From the NCBI RefSeq assembly GCF_900174485.1, contig NZ_LT837803.1, positions 2,495,305-2,559,304 of the forward strand: a stretch of DNA of 64,000 nucleotides, read 5' to 3'. This DNA is from Sterolibacterium denitrificans (GTDB lineage Bacteria > Pseudomonadota > Gammaproteobacteria > Burkholderiales > Rhodocyclaceae). Position numbers and translations under genes: made by a program. The notes under the pieces were generated by a model, which made no database searches, was not told where the DNA came from, and was given only the letters and a program-made list of their open reading frames with translations. Positions 43,757 to 53,751 of the stretch are shown piece after piece. Positions within the stretch are counted from its first letter, which is position 1. Each line of letters starts with the position of its first letter.

Positions 43757-44845
43757 TCAGCGAGCCACCGCCAGTACTTCCCGATGATGATGGCGCGCCA
43801 GCGCCCAGGCCACGTGCTCGCGCACCAGTTCCGAGGGATCGTCGCGGCTCTGCGCCAGGGCGGCCAGCACTGCAGGCGTGGTCGGCGCGTTGCCCAAAGC
43901 CACGGCGATGTTGCGTAGCCAGCGTTCATGGCCGATGCGGTAGATCGGGCTGCCGGCCATTTTTTCCTGAAACTCGCTTTCGCTCCAGGCGAACAGATCG
44001 ACGAGACGGGCGCGATCCAGTCCGTGGCGCACGGCAAAATCCTCTTCCCGAGTCAGTTTCGGTCCGGTATTCCGGTGCCACGGACAGCAAAGCTGGCAAT
44101 CGTCGCAGCCGTAGATGCGGTTGCCGATCAACGGACGCAAATCCAGCGGAATACTGCCTTTCAACTCGATGGTCAGGTAGGAGATGCAGCGCCGCGCATC
44201 GATGCGCCAGGGTGCCACGATGGCGGCGGTCGGGCAATGCGTGAGGCAAGCCGTGCAACTGCCGCAATGCGCGCTCTGCGGCGGATCGGGCGGCAGGGGC
44301 AGCGCCACGACGAGCTCGCCGAGAAAGAATGCCGACCCCGCATCGCGCGTCAGTAACAGGGTGTGCTTGCCGCGCCAGCCCAGTCCGGCACGGCTGGCGA
44401 AGTCGCCCTCCAGCAGCGGCGCGGAATCCGAGAATGCGCGATGGATGTACGGGCCGATTTCGGCTTCGATGCGCTCGGCAAGTTTCTGCAAGCGGTTGCG
44501 CAACAGCTTGTGATAGTCGCGGCCCAACGCATAGCGCGAGATATAGGCTCGCTCGCCGTCGGCAAGATTGGCCTGCGCATCGGCGGCATCCGGCCAGTAA
44601 GGCAGACGCGCCAGAATCACCGTCAGCGCGCCGGGCACCAGCTCGGCCGGGCGCGCGCGCTTCAGGCCATGGCGTGCCATATAATCCATTTCGCCGTGCC
44701 AACCGGCTTCCAGCCAGGCCAGCAAGCCGCGTTCGGCGACATCGCTGGACGTTGCCGGCGCAATCCCGACGTCGGCAAAACCGAGTTCCCTGCCCCACTG
44801 CTTGATCCGCGCGGCAAGGGCAGCCCAGTCCGTTTTCCGGTCCAT
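43757..44845 (-). CDS. queG: Epoxyqueuosine reductase
   Basis: QueG reduces epoxyqueuosine in tRNA to queuosine using a cobalamin and two [4Fe-4S] clusters. The 362-residue product has WGRELGFADVGIAPA, WHGEMDYMARHGLKRA, GWRGKHTLLLT, the clusters CGSCTACLTHCP and CDDCQLCCPWHRN, and a C-terminal HEAT-like part (ERWLRNIAVALGNAP). The ATG at 44843-44845 is chosen; longer frames overlap the divergent tsaE gene. It converges with pilE. Confidence 0.95.
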   Translation of the reverse strand: MDRKTDWAALAARIKQWGRELGFADVGIAPATSSDVAERGLLAWLEAGWHGEMDYMARHGLKRARPAELVPGALTVILARLPYWPDAADAQANLADGERAYISRYALGRDYHKLLRNRLQKLAERIEAEIGPYIHRAFSDSAPLLEGDFASRAGLGWRGKHTLLLTRDAGSAFFLGELVVALPLPPDPPQSAHCGSCTACLTHCPTAAIVAPWRIDARRCISYLTIELKGSIPLDLRPLIGNRIYGCDDCQLCCPWHRNTGPKLTREEDFAVRHGLDRARLVDLFAWSESEFQEKMAGSPIYRIGHERWLRNIAVALGNAPTTPAVLAALAQSRDDPSELVREHVAWALARHHHREVLAVAR

Positions 44846-44881
44846 TTTCCGATCCGCTTGCGAAATGTGAGTGTCCTGACG

Positions 44882-45439
44882 ATGCATGACAGCGATGATA
44901 GCGCCTATCAACTGAGCCTGGCCGACGAAGCCGCCACGCTGGCACTGGGCGCGACACTGGCGGCCGCGCTGCCGGCAGACGACCCCGATCAAGGCCGGGC
45001 CAGGCTGGTGATTTATCTCGAAGGCGATCTGGGTGCCGGCAAGACCACGCTGGTGCGCGGCCTGCTGCGCGCGCTGGGTTTTTCCGGCAAGGTGAAAAGT
45101 CCGACCTATACTTTTGTTGAACTTTATGTTATTTCTAAATTAAACTTATATCACTTTGATTTTTATCGGTTTGAAAACGCGGAAGAGTTTCTGGATGGCG
45201 GCTTTGGCGAATACTTCGAGCAAGGAGCGATCTGTCTGGTCGAATGGCCGGACAAGGCCGCGCCCTATTTGCCCAAAGCCGATCTGCGCGTGCAGCTTGC
45301 GGTCGTCGACGAGGGGCGCCAGGCGGCACTCCGCGCAGTCAGTACGGAGGGACGACGATGTCTGACGAACTTTCAAACCAACCGGCCCGACATCTTGCAA
45401 CCCGGCGCGACCTCTTTAAGTTCGCCGCCGCCTCGCTGA
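44882..45439 (+). CDS. tsaE: tRNA t6A synthesis ATPase TsaE
   Basis: TsaE is the P-loop ATPase that recycles the TsaBDE complex making t6A in tRNA. The 185-residue product has the Walker A EGDLGAGKTTLVRGLL, the family text KSPTYTFVELY, LYHFDFYRF and LVEWPDKA. It is longer than the usual 150-160 residues; the last 27 codons overlap the start of amiC by 82 bases in another frame. The stretch at 45106-45178 is strikingly AT-rich (about 16 G/C of 73) within a GC-rich gene. An ATG on the other strand, belonging to queG, lies 37 bases away, so the two are divergent. Confidence 0.93.
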   Translation: MHDSDDSAYQLSLADEAATLALGATLAAALPADDPDQGRARLVIYLEGDLGAGKTTLVRGLLRALGFSGKVKSPTYTFVELYVISKLNLYHFDFYRFENAEEFLDGGFGEYFEQGAICLVEWPDKAAPYLPKADLRVQLAVVDEGRQAALRAVSTEGRRCLTNFQTNRPDILQPGATSLSSPPPR

Positions 45440-46677
45440 CGCTGCTGGTCACGCGCACCGGCATCGCCGGCCCGCAAGCGCCCAGCATCATCGCAGTACG
45501 CGCCTGGCCGGCGCGCGATTACACCCGGATCACGCTGGAACACTCGGCGCCGCTGAAGTTCAGCTATCTGCAGCTTGCCGACCCCGACCGCCTGGTCGTC
45601 GATCTGGAAGGCGTCGAATTCAATTCCGTACTGCAGAACCTGCCCGACAAGATTTCCGTGGCGGATCCCTACATCAAGCTGATCCGCGCCGGGCGCAACC
45701 GTCCCGGCGTCGTCCGTATCGTCATCGAGCTCAAGAGCACGCCCGGCGGCGTCAAACCGCAGGTGTTCACGCTCGGCCCGGTCGGCGAATATGCGCATCG
45801 GCTGGTCTTCGATCTTTATCCGGGTGAACCCGTCGACCCGCTGCTGGCCCTGCTGGATGGCATCAACGACGGCGCGGCGGGCAACCCGGGAACGGACAAT
45901 GCCGCCCTGAAGCTCGACGACACGCTGGGCAAGGCGCAACCCGGCAAGGCGGAAAAACCGGCGGTGGACCGCCTGGTCACCGTCGTCATCGATCCGGGGC
46001 ATGGCGGCGAGGATCCGGGGGCCATCGGCCGCGGCGGCAGCTACGAAAAGCACGTCACCTTGTCGATCTCCCGGCGCCTCAAGGCGAAGATCGATGCCGA
46101 ACCCAACATGCGCGCGGTACTGACGCGCGATGGCGACTATTTCATCCCGCTCCACCAGCGCGTGCAGAAGGCGCGTCGCCTGCAGGCCGACCTGTTCGTC
46201 TCGGTGCATGCCGATGCCTTCATCAAGCCGACGGCGCGCGGCTCCAGCGTTTTCGTGCTGTCGGAAACCGGCGCTTCCTCGGTGGCCGCACGCTGGCTGG
46301 CACAGCGCGAGAATGCCGCCGACCTGATCGGCGGCGTCAATCTCGGCGTCAAGGATCCCTATCTCGCCCGTACCCTGCTCGACCTGTCGCAGACGGCGAC
46401 CAACAATGACAGCCTCAAGCTGGGCAAGGCCGTGCTCGGCGAGCTGGGCGGCATCAACACCCTGCACAAACCGCATGTCGAACTCGCCGGCTTCGCCGTG
46501 CTCAAGGCGCCGGACATTCCCTCCATCCTGGTCGAAACAGCGTTCATTTCCAATCCCGAGGAAGAACGCCGGCTGATCGACGAAGCCTATCAGGACAAAA
46601 TGGCCGAAGCCCTGCTGCGCGGCCTCAAGCGCTACTTCGCCAGCAACCCGCCGCTGGCGAAATCGCGCCTGACCTGA
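45358..46677 (+). CDS. amiC: N-acetylmuramoyl-L-alanine amidase AmiC, Tat-exported
   Basis: AmiC cleaves the peptide stem from peptidoglycan and splits daughter cells. The 439-residue product has a twin-arginine signal (ATRRDLFKFAAASLTLLVTRTG), an N-terminal AMIN domain (about 50-165, RAWPARDYTRITLEH) for septal targeting, and an amidase_3 domain with Zn ligands in VVIDPGHGGEDPGAIG, a Glu in GSYEKHVTLSI, SVHADAF and the catalytic Glu of ILVETAFISNPEEE. A GGAGGGACGACG site precedes the ATG. It overlaps tsaE, as in many proteobacteria. Confidence 0.95.
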   Translation: MSDELSNQPARHLATRRDLFKFAAASLTLLVTRTGIAGPQAPSIIAVRAWPARDYTRITLEHSAPLKFSYLQLADPDRLVVDLEGVEFNSVLQNLPDKISVADPYIKLIRAGRNRPGVVRIVIELKSTPGGVKPQVFTLGPVGEYAHRLVFDLYPGEPVDPLLALLDGINDGAAGNPGTDNAALKLDDTLGKAQPGKAEKPAVDRLVTVVIDPGHGGEDPGAIGRGGSYEKHVTLSISRRLKAKIDAEPNMRAVLTRDGDYFIPLHQRVQKARRLQADLFVSVHADAFIKPTARGSSVFVLSETGASSVAARWLAQRENAADLIGGVNLGVKDPYLARTLLDLSQTATNNDSLKLGKAVLGELGGINTLHKPHVELAGFAVLKAPDIPSILVETAFISNPEEERRLIDEAYQDKMAEALLRGLKRYFASNPPLAKSRLT

Positions 46678-46746
46678 GCCTTGCGGGAAGAACGCAAGTC
46701 CCTGCGCCCCCGGCGTCTCCAGTGTCCCCGGCGCTGCCGGGCTGGC

Positions 46747-46755
46747 TGATATAAT
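46747..46755 (+). promoter_or_regulatory. Extended -10 promoter for ribF-ileS-lspA-fkpB-ispH
   Basis: TGATATAAT is an extended -10 (TG plus a perfect TATAAT at 46750-46755), 62 bases before ribF. No good -35 is seen at 17 bases, as is common for extended -10 promoters. Confidence 0.55.
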
Positions 46756-46816
46756 CGCCCGTTTCCCGCGCCTGGCGCGCCCACCTCATCGTTCTTCCTC
46801 ATTTCTCACCGCATCC

Positions 46817-47776
46817 ATGCAGGTCTTACGCAGCGTTTCCGGGCAGGCGAAGGCGCTTTCGTCTTGCGGGCCATGTGTGCTGACCATCGGCAATTTCGAT
46901 GGCCTGCACCGTGGCCACCAGCACTTGCTCGAACGCCTGACGGCCAAGGCGCGCAGCCTGGGTTTGCCGGCGACGGTGATGACCTTCGAGCCGCATCCGC
47001 GCGAGCTGTTCGCCCCCGAGCAGGCGCCGCCGCGCCTGACCAGCCTGCGCGAGAAGCTCGAACTGCTGGCCGCCCGGGGTGTGGATTGCGTCTATGTCTG
47101 CCACTTCGACGCCCGCCTGGCCGCGCTGGAGGCGGAAGATTTCATCCAGCGCATCCTGGTGGATGGCCTGGGCGTGCGGCATCTTTTCGTCGGTGACGAT
47201 TTTTGCTTCGGCAAGGGACGGCGCGGCGATTTCGCCATGCTGCAACGTGCCGGCGAGGAGCGAGGTTTCACTGTCGAGGCCATGCAGACCATCGAATGGC
47301 AGGGTGAGCGCGTATCGAGTTCCTTCGTGCGCGAAGTGCTTGCCGCGGGCGATCTGGAACATGCGCAGCGCCTGCTGGGACGGCCCTATTCCATCAGCGG
47401 CCGGGTAGCGCATGGCGACAAGATCGGCCGCCGGATCGGCTATCCCACCGCCAATATCCGCCTCAAGCGCAAGCGCGTGCCGCTGGCCGGCGTCTTTGCC
47501 GTCGAGCTGCTGGGCATCGACGGCGATTGCGCACGGCGCTGGCCGGGCGCTGCCAGCCTGGGCACGCGGCCAACCATCGCTGCCAGCCTGCAGCCGGTGC
47601 TGGAAGTCCATCTGCTCGACTTCGAGCGCGAGATCTATGGCACGCACGTCACGGTAAATTTTCTGCACAAGTTGCGTGACGAAGCGCGTTTCGATTCACT
47701 TGAAGAACTCACGGCGCACATCGCCCGCGATGTCGCTGCCGTGCGCACCTATTTCCAGGGCATGAAAAATGGCTGA
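46817..47776 (+). CDS. ribF: Bifunctional riboflavin kinase/FAD synthetase
   Basis: RibF phosphorylates riboflavin to FMN and adenylates FMN to FAD. The 319-residue product has an N-terminal nucleotidyltransferase domain ([52 protein letters not shown]) and a C-terminal kinase domain ([49 protein letters not shown]). It starts the usual ribF-ileS-lspA cluster and overlaps ileS by eight bases. Confidence 0.97.
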   Translation: MQVLRSVSGQAKALSSCGPCVLTIGNFDGLHRGHQHLLERLTAKARSLGLPATVMTFEPHPRELFAPEQAPPRLTSLREKLELLAARGVDCVYVCHFDARLAALEAEDFIQRILVDGLGVRHLFVGDDFCFGKGRRGDFAMLQRAGEERGFTVEAMQTIEWQGERVSSSFVREVLAAGDLEHAQRLLGRPYSISGRVAHGDKIGRRIGYPTANIRLKRKRVPLAGVFAVELLGIDGDCARRWPGAASLGTRPTIAASLQPVLEVHLLDFEREIYGTHVTVNFLHKLRDEARFDSLEELTAHIARDVAAVRTYFQGMKNG

Positions 47777-50591
47777 TTCCGACTACCGCAAGACCCTGAA
47801 CATGCCCGATACGCCTTTCCCGATGCGCGGCGATCTGGCGAAACGCGAGCCGGGCTGGGTGCAGGAGTGGCAGGAAAAGCACATCTACCGCCGGATTCGC
47901 GAACTGTCCGCGCGCGAGCAGCGCCCGCGCTTCGTTCTCCACGACGGCCCGCCGTATGCCAATGGCGACATCCACATCGGCCATGCGGTAAACAAGATCC
48001 TCAAGGACATCATCATCCGCTCGAAGACGCTGGCTGGCTTCGATGCGCCCTATGTGCCGGGCTGGGACTGCCATGGCATGCCGATCGAAATCCAGATCGA
48101 AAAAACCCACGGCAAGCATTTGCCGCGTACTGAAGTGCAGCAGCGGGCGCGTGCCTATGCGGCCGAGCAGGTGGCGCGGCAGAAAAAGGACTTCATTCGC
48201 CTGGGTGTGCTGGGTGAGTGGGACAACCCCTATCTCACCATGGCCTACCGGACCGAAGCCGATGAAATCCGCGCGCTCGGCAAGATCATGCAGCAAGGCT
48301 ATCTGTACCGCGGTCTCAAGCCGGTGAACTGGTGTCTCGATTGCGGCTCGGCGCTGGCCGAGGCGGAGGTCGAATACGAGGACAAGACTTCACCGGCCAT
48401 CGATGTTGCCTTCCCCGTCGTCGATGGCGCCGCGCTGGGCGCGGCATTCGGCGTGGGCATCGCGCAGCCGGCCTTTGCGGTGATCTGGACGACCACGCCC
48501 TGGACCCTGCCGGCCAACGAAGCGGTCAGCGTCCATCCCGAGTTCGACTACGATCTGATCGAGACGCCGAAAGGTTTACTGATCCTGGCGCATGAACTGG
48601 CGGCCGCCTGCCTGGAACGCTACGCGCTGACCGGCCGGACGCTGGCGACCTGCAAGGGCGCGGCGCTGGAAGGCCTGGCGCTGCGCCATCCCTTCCAGGC
48701 GCGCGAGGTGCGCATCATCTGCGGCACGCACGTCACGATTGATGCCGGTACCGGCCAGGTACATACCGCCCCGGCGCACGGGGTGGACGACTACGTCATC
48801 GGCAGGAAATACGACCTGCCGATCAACAACCCGGTGGGAGACGATGGCCGCTTCCTGGAGAACGTGCCGGCACTCGGCGTGGGCGAACTGGCCGGCCAGA
48901 CGGTATGGCAGGCCAACCCGCTGGTGCTGGAGGAACTGGCCGCCAGCGGCCTGCTGCTCAGGCAGGAAAGCATCCGCCACAGCTATCCGCATTGCTGGCG
49001 TCACAAGACGCCGATCATTTTCCGCGCCACCACGCAGTGGTTCATCGGCATGGAGCGCAAACACAGCGAACAGGCGCCGACCCTGCGCCAGATGGCCGAA
49101 AGCGCCGTCGATGCGACGCAATTCTTTCCCGCCTGGGGGCGCGCGCGGCTGGAAGCGATGATGAAAAGCCGCCCGGATTGGTGCATCTCGCGCCAGCGCA
49201 ACTGGGGCGTACCGATTCCCTTTTTCCTGCACAGGGAAACGGGCGAGCCGCACCCGCGCAGCGCCGAGCTGCTGGAGCAGGTTGCGCAGCGCGTGGAACA
49301 AGCCGGCATCGAAGCCTGGTTCAACCTCGACGCGAAGGAACTGCTCGGCGAAGAAGCCCAGCATTACAGCAAGATGAGCGATACGCTGGATGTGTGGTTC
49401 GACTCCGGCATCACGCATCTGTCGGTGATGCGCGGCTCGCATGCCGAACAACTGGCCTGGCCGGCCGATCTCTATCTCGAAGGCTCCGACCAGCATCGCG
49501 GCTGGTTCCAGTCTTCGCTGCTCACCGGCTGCGCCATCGACGGCCGCGCGCCCTACCAGGCGCTGCTGACCCATGGTTTCGTGGTCGATGGCAAGGGCCA
49601 CAAGATGTCGAAATCCAAGGGCAACGTCATTGCGCCGCAAAAGGTGTCGGACAGCCTGGGCGCGGAAATCCTGCGTCTGTGGACGGCGGCCACCGATTAC
49701 TCCGGCGAACTGTCGATTTCCGACGAAATCCTCAAGCGCGTGGTCGAATCCTATCGGCGCATCCGCAATACCCTGCGCTTCCTGCTTGCCAATACCGCCG
49801 ATTTTTCCGCCGACGATCCGGGCCAGATGCTGCCAGTGGCGCAATGGCTGGAAATCGACCGCTATGCGCTGGCGATGACCCGCCAGTTGCAGACGCAGGT
49901 GTGCGCCGATTACGAACGCTACGAATTCCACAAGGTGGTGCAGGCGCTGCAGCACTTCTGCTCGGAAGATCTTGGCGCTATCTACCTCGACATCCTCAAG
50001 GACCGCCTCTACACCACGGCGGAAAATTCCCGCGCCCGCCGCTCGGCGCAAAGCGCGCTGTGGCACATCCTGCAGACCCTCACGCGCCTGATGGCGCCGA
50101 TACTCAGCTTCACCGCCGAGGAAATCTGGGCGCTGACCGGCAAGAACCAGAATCTGGAAAGCGTGATGCTCACCCGCTGGCATGAACTGCCCGCGGCGCC
50201 AGCGGATGAAGCCGCGCTGCTGCAGCGCTGGCAGCAGATCCGGGAAATCCGCGGCGAAGCCAGCAAGGTGCTGGAAGACCTGCGTGCGGCCGGCAAGATC
50301 GGTTCCTCGCTGCAGGCCGAAGTGGAAATCCGCGCCAGCGGCGCGCGCCATGAACTGCTTGCTTCCCTGGGCGACGATCTGCGCTTCATCCTGATCTGCT
50401 CGAAAACCATCCTGGTGAAAGTCGCCGATGCCGCAGCCGAAGCGATCATCGCCACGCCCACCGCGCACCGCAAATGCGTGCGCTGCTGGCACTGGCGCGA
50501 GGATGTCGGCCACGCTGCCGAACATCCGGAGCTGTGCGGACGCTGTACCAGCAACCTCTACGCCGAAGGAGAACCGCGCCATGCTGCCTGA
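47769..50591 (+). CDS. ileS: Isoleucyl-tRNA synthetase
   Basis: IleRS charges tRNA-Ile. The 940-residue product is the usual bacterial length, with HIGH motif [19 protein letters not shown], editing domain ([25 protein letters not shown]), KMSKS motif [10 protein letters not shown], and the C-terminal zinc-binding [12 protein letters not shown]...CGRCTSN. The zinc finger marks the IleS1 type. It overlaps ribF and, by 11 bases, lspA. Confidence 0.98.
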   Translation: MADSDYRKTLNMPDTPFPMRGDLAKREPGWVQEWQEKHIYRRIRELSAREQRPRFVLHDGPPYANGDIHIGHAVNKILKDIIIRSKTLAGFDAPYVPGWDCHGMPIEIQIEKTHGKHLPRTEVQQRARAYAAEQVARQKKDFIRLGVLGEWDNPYLTMAYRTEADEIRALGKIMQQGYLYRGLKPVNWCLDCGSALAEAEVEYEDKTSPAIDVAFPVVDGAALGAAFGVGIAQPAFAVIWTTTPWTLPANEAVSVHPEFDYDLIETPKGLLILAHELAAACLERYALTGRTLATCKGAALEGLALRHPFQAREVRIICGTHVTIDAGTGQVHTAPAHGVDDYVIGRKYDLPINNPVGDDGRFLENVPALGVGELAGQTVWQANPLVLEELAASGLLLRQESIRHSYPHCWRHKTPIIFRATTQWFIGMERKHSEQAPTLRQMAESAVDATQFFPAWGRARLEAMMKSRPDWCISRQRNWGVPIPFFLHRETGEPHPRSAELLEQVAQRVEQAGIEAWFNLDAKELLGEEAQHYSKMSDTLDVWFDSGITHLSVMRGSHAEQLAWPADLYLEGSDQHRGWFQSSLLTGCAIDGRAPYQALLTHGFVVDGKGHKMSKSKGNVIAPQKVSDSLGAEILRLWTAATDYSGELSISDEILKRVVESYRRIRNTLRFLLANTADFSADDPGQMLPVAQWLEIDRYALAMTRQLQTQVCADYERYEFHKVVQALQHFCSEDLGAIYLDILKDRLYTTAENSRARRSAQSALWHILQTLTRLMAPILSFTAEEIWALTGKNQNLESVMLTRWHELPAAPADEAALLQRWQQIREIRGEASKVLEDLRAAGKIGSSLQAEVEIRASGARHELLASLGDDLRFILICSKTILVKVADAAAEAIIATPTAHRKCVRCWHWREDVGHAAEHPELCGRCTSNLYAEGEPRHAA

Positions 50592-51066
50592 GATGCGCAA
50601 ATGGCTGGCGCTGGCCCTGCTGATCATCGTGCTCGACCAGATCACCAAGGCGCTGGTGGTGGCAAATTTCCAGTTGGGCGAAGTTCGCACGCTGACTTCG
50701 TTCTTCGATCTGGTCTTCGTCTTCAACCCGGGCGCGGCCTTCAGTTTTCTTGCCGATGCCGGTGGCTGGCAGCGCTGGTTTTTCACTGCGCTGGCCTTCG
50801 CCATTTGCGGCTGGCTGTTCTTCCTGCTGCGCCACCACGCGCAGGAAAGGCTGATGCCGTTTGCCATTGCCCTGGTCATGGGCGGCGCGCTGGGCAATGT
50901 CATCGACCGTTTCGCCTATGGCGCGGTGGTCGATTTTCTCTCCTTCCATATCGATAAATATTACTGGCCAGCCTTCAATGTCGCCGACTCGGGCATTACC
51001 GTTGGCGCCATGCTGATCATCTGGCGCCAGTTCGTGCCCAGTTCTTCCCGGAGCCAATCAACATGA
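50581..51066 (+). CDS. lspA: Lipoprotein signal peptidase
   Basis: LspA cleaves the signal peptides of prolipoproteins in the inner membrane. The 161-residue product has four membrane helices and the aspartic dyad in [20 protein letters not shown] and [11 protein letters not shown]. The family text LDQITKALV and [10 protein letters not shown] is present. The start at 50581 has a GGAG site nine bases upstream; a second ATG at 50593 is possible. It overlaps ileS and overlaps fkpB as ATGA. Confidence 0.97.
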   Translation: MLPEMRKWLALALLIIVLDQITKALVVANFQLGEVRTLTSFFDLVFVFNPGAAFSFLADAGGWQRWFFTALAFAICGWLFFLLRHHAQERLMPFAIALVMGGALGNVIDRFAYGAVVDFLSFHIDKYYWPAFNVADSGITVGAMLIIWRQFVPSSSRSQST

Positions 51067-51494
51067 GCGAGCAAGTCAAGGCCGATAGCCTGGTCACCCT
51101 GAACTACCGCGTGGCCAGCAGCGATGGCGTCGAATTCATCGGCACCTTCAATGCCGCGCCGGCCGTGCTGAAGCTGGGCAACGACGAACTGGCGCCCGCG
51201 CTGGAACGCTGCCTGACCGGCATGTCCGTGGGCGAACGCCAGATCTTCGATCTGCAGCCGCAGGATGCCTTCGGCCCGCATCTGCCGCATCTGGTGCAAC
51301 GCATCCCGCGTGAGCGCCTGCCCAACGGCGACAGACTGCAGACGCAAACCCTGCTCGAATTCGATGCCCCGAACGGCGCGCGTTTCACCGGCCTGATTTG
51401 CGAACTCGACGCGCAAACCGCGCTGATCGACTTCAATCATCCGCTGGCCGGCAAGCCAGTCCGCTTCGAGGCGGAAATCATCGGCGTCATCTGA
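51063..51494 (+). CDS. fkpB: FKBP-type peptidyl-prolyl isomerase FkpB
   Basis: This is a SlyD-like FKBP isomerase of 143 residues, likely a chaperone/isomerase in the cytoplasm. It has [13 protein letters not shown], the insert-in-flap domain around [16 protein letters not shown], and a C-terminal strand ([19 protein letters not shown]) that closes the FKBP fold. SlyD's His-rich tail is absent, as expected for FkpB/SlpA. It lies between lspA and ispH, its normal place, and ends one base before ispH. Confidence 0.94.
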   Translation: MSEQVKADSLVTLNYRVASSDGVEFIGTFNAAPAVLKLGNDELAPALERCLTGMSVGERQIFDLQPQDAFGPHLPHLVQRIPRERLPNGDRLQTQTLLEFDAPNGARFTGLICELDAQTALIDFNHPLAGKPVRFEAEIIGVI

Positions 51495-51495
51495 A

Positions 51496-52440
51496 ATGGC
51501 CGAGAAACCCGCCGAACAACGCATCCTGCTCGCCAATCCGCGCGGTTTCTGCGCTGGCGTCGAGCGCGCCATCGCCATCGTCGAGCGCGCGCTGGCGAAG
51601 TTCGGCGCACCGATCTACGTGCATCACGAAGTGGTGCATAACCGCTACGTCGTCGACGACCTGCGCGCCAAGGGCGCAATCTTCGTCGATTCGCTCGACG
51701 AAGTGCCGGCCGGTGCCACCTTGATCTTCAGCGCGCATGGCGTATCCAGAACCGTCAGTGAAACCGCGCAGGCACGCGGTTTCCGCATCTTCGACGCCAC
51801 CTGCCCGCTGGTCACCAAGGTGCATGTCGAAGTCGCCCGCATGCACGACAACGAACGCGAAATCGTCATGATCGGCCATCGCGGCCATCCGGAAGTCGAA
51901 GGCACCATGGGCCAGGTGGCCGGCGGCATCCATCTGGTCGAAAACCTGGCCGATGTCGCCCGGCTGGAAATCCGCAATCCCGAACGCCTGTCCTACGTCA
52001 CCCAGACCACGCTGTCGGTCGATGATGCCGCCACCATCGTCGCCGCCCTGCGGCAACGCTTTCCAGACATCCAGGGACCGAAGAAGGACGACATCTGCTA
52101 CGCCACGCAGAACCGCCAGGATGCCGTCAAGCAACTGGCCAGCCAATGCGATGTGGTCATCGTCGTCGGCTCGCAGAACAGCTCCAACTCCAACCGTCTG
52201 CGCGAAGTGGCGGAAAACCTGGGGACGCCGGCCTATCTCGTCGATGCCGCCGGGCAGTTGGAGCCGGCCTGGTTCGCCGGCAAATCGCGCGTCGGCCTCA
52301 CCGCCGGCGCTTCGGCTCCGGAAGTGCTGGTCGAAGAAATCATCGCGCAACTGCGTCGCTGGGGTGTGAGCAGCGTCCAGCCCTTGACCGGAGTGGTGGA
52401 AAACACGGCCTTTCCCTTGCCGCGCGAATTGACGAATTGA
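51496..52440 (+). CDS. ispH: 4-Hydroxy-3-methylbut-2-enyl diphosphate reductase
   Basis: IspH makes isopentenyl and dimethylallyl diphosphate in the last step of the MEP pathway and uses a [4Fe-4S] cluster. The 314-residue product has Cys19 ([13 protein letters not shown]), the second cysteine in [10 protein letters not shown], and [13 protein letters not shown]; the third conserved Cys falls in [27 protein letters not shown] and [14 protein letters not shown] are family text. It closes the operon; the next gene is on the other strand. Confidence 0.98.
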   Translation: MAEKPAEQRILLANPRGFCAGVERAIAIVERALAKFGAPIYVHHEVVHNRYVVDDLRAKGAIFVDSLDEVPAGATLIFSAHGVSRTVSETAQARGFRIFDATCPLVTKVHVEVARMHDNEREIVMIGHRGHPEVEGTMGQVAGGIHLVENLADVARLEIRNPERLSYVTQTTLSVDDAATIVAALRQRFPDIQGPKKDDICYATQNRQDAVKQLASQCDVVIVVGSQNSSNSNRLREVAENLGTPAYLVDAAGQLEPAWFAGKSRVGLTAGASAPEVLVEEIIAQLRRWGVSSVQPLTGVVENTAFPLPRELTN

Positions 52441-52557
52441 CTGATTCGAGGTGACCGGAACGCGTGTTCGCGCTCTCGTCCCATCGCACCCTCACACTCT
52501 CGCACTTGTCGATGCGGCGGATTGCATTCCCGCACACCGGCGCATGAAAGCGGCGAA

Positions 52558-53730
52558 TCAGGGCCGCAGCTTGCGTTCGAGCGAGTCTGCCAGTGAAGGC
52601 GGCAAGCCGCCGATCGCCTGGGCGCGCAACCAGGCATCGCGCGCCTCTGCCAACTGGCCGTCGGCCTCCAGCACACTGCCGAGCGCGTACCACCAGCGCG
52701 CTTCCTGCGGCTTGAGACGCAATGCGGCCCGATAATATTGCGCGGCCTCGCGCGGTTTCTTCAGGTGCTGCAGCAGCACGGCGGCAAAGCCTTGATAGTC
52801 GGCATTCCGTCCGGCACTACTCTGATGCCGCTGCAGGGTTTCCCAGGCGTCGGCCGGCCGGCCGCGCTCGACCTGGATGCGCGCCGCCGTCATGGCCCAG
52901 TCCGCGCGCTCGGGCAGCAATCCCAAGCTGTCCTTCAACAGAACCAGAGCGTCATCCAGTTGGCCCTGCTCGATGTAAATGCCCAGCAGGGTCTGACGCA
53001 GCGCAGTCTGCCGAGGCATTTCACGCAATCCCTGTTGCAAACGGCTGATGGCATCGCTCGTCCGGCCTTGCCTGTAGAGCTGGATGGCCTTGCGCAGGAT
53101 TTCGCTGCCCGGCTCGCCGCGGTCGGTTTTTTCAATTCTTGCGGGCGCTTCCGTCTCGTTGGCCGGCATTGGCGACACCGGGGCTGCGGCGTCTTCCTTG
53201 CTGCTCGTTTTTTGCGGCGGCACTTTTTCTTCCGCCGCCTCTGTTGCCCCTGCTGCCTTTGCTTCCAGCCTGACTTCCTCTGGTTGCTTGGCAGCGGTTT
53301 CGGCGGCTGGCTTTTTCCCTGTCGCGGCGACGGGCATCGATCCCGACACACCGGTCAGCTTCAGTGTCCGATCCAGGCGCAACCCGAAATTGCCGGATTG
53401 CTGCACCTCTGCCAGCGTCGGCAGAGAGGCGAGCCATTCACCTTCCAGCGTCTCAACCGGCATGCCGGGTGAAGATGCGGTCTGCTCTGCCGCCGTGCCG
53501 GGGCCGGCACCGGGTGTCGCCGAGGCATCAACCGGCTTGGCCGATCGCCAGGCATCGATTCCCAGCGCAGCCACGACACCACCTGCAAGCACCATCAGCA
53601 CCAGCAAAAGCAACCGGTGGATATCCTGCCTGCCGGCAGGCAGGGCGCGGACCTGGTGCGGCATGAGTGTCGCCGCATCGCTGGCATGGCGTGCATCGAG
53701 GTCACGCAGCATCTGGTTGATCAGGCTCAT
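52558..53730 (-). CDS. mshN: MSHA biogenesis protein MshN-like (TPR protein)
   Basis: The 390-residue product starts MSLINQMLRDLDAR, which matches MshN, then has one membrane helix (about 38-62), a Pro/Ala/Lys-rich stretch (about 65-215) and C-terminal tetratricopeptide repeats (LRKAIQLYRQGRTSDAISRLQQGL, LLGIYIEQGQLDDALVLL, ALRLKPQEARWWYALG). It probably forms part of the envelope assembly platform. It is the last msh gene here; usual partners mshE and mshG do not follow. Confidence 0.85.
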   Translation of the reverse strand: MSLINQMLRDLDARHASDAATLMPHQVRALPAGRQDIHRLLLLVLMVLAGGVVAALGIDAWRSAKPVDASATPGAGPGTAAEQTASSPGMPVETLEGEWLASLPTLAEVQQSGNFGLRLDRTLKLTGVSGSMPVAATGKKPAAETAAKQPEEVRLEAKAAGATEAAEEKVPPQKTSSKEDAAAPVSPMPANETEAPARIEKTDRGEPGSEILRKAIQLYRQGRTSDAISRLQQGLREMPRQTALRQTLLGIYIEQGQLDDALVLLKDSLGLLPERADWAMTAARIQVERGRPADAWETLQRHQSSAGRNADYQGFAAVLLQHLKKPREAAQYYRAALRLKPQEARWWYALGSVLEADGQLAEARDAWLRAQAIGGLPPSLADSLERKLRP

Positions 53731-53751
53731 GGTCGCGCTCAGCCTCCCCTT

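Noticed and set aside
48576..50903. 775-codon open frame on the minus strand
   Set aside because: It is antisense to ileS and lspA; those genes have all expected motifs.
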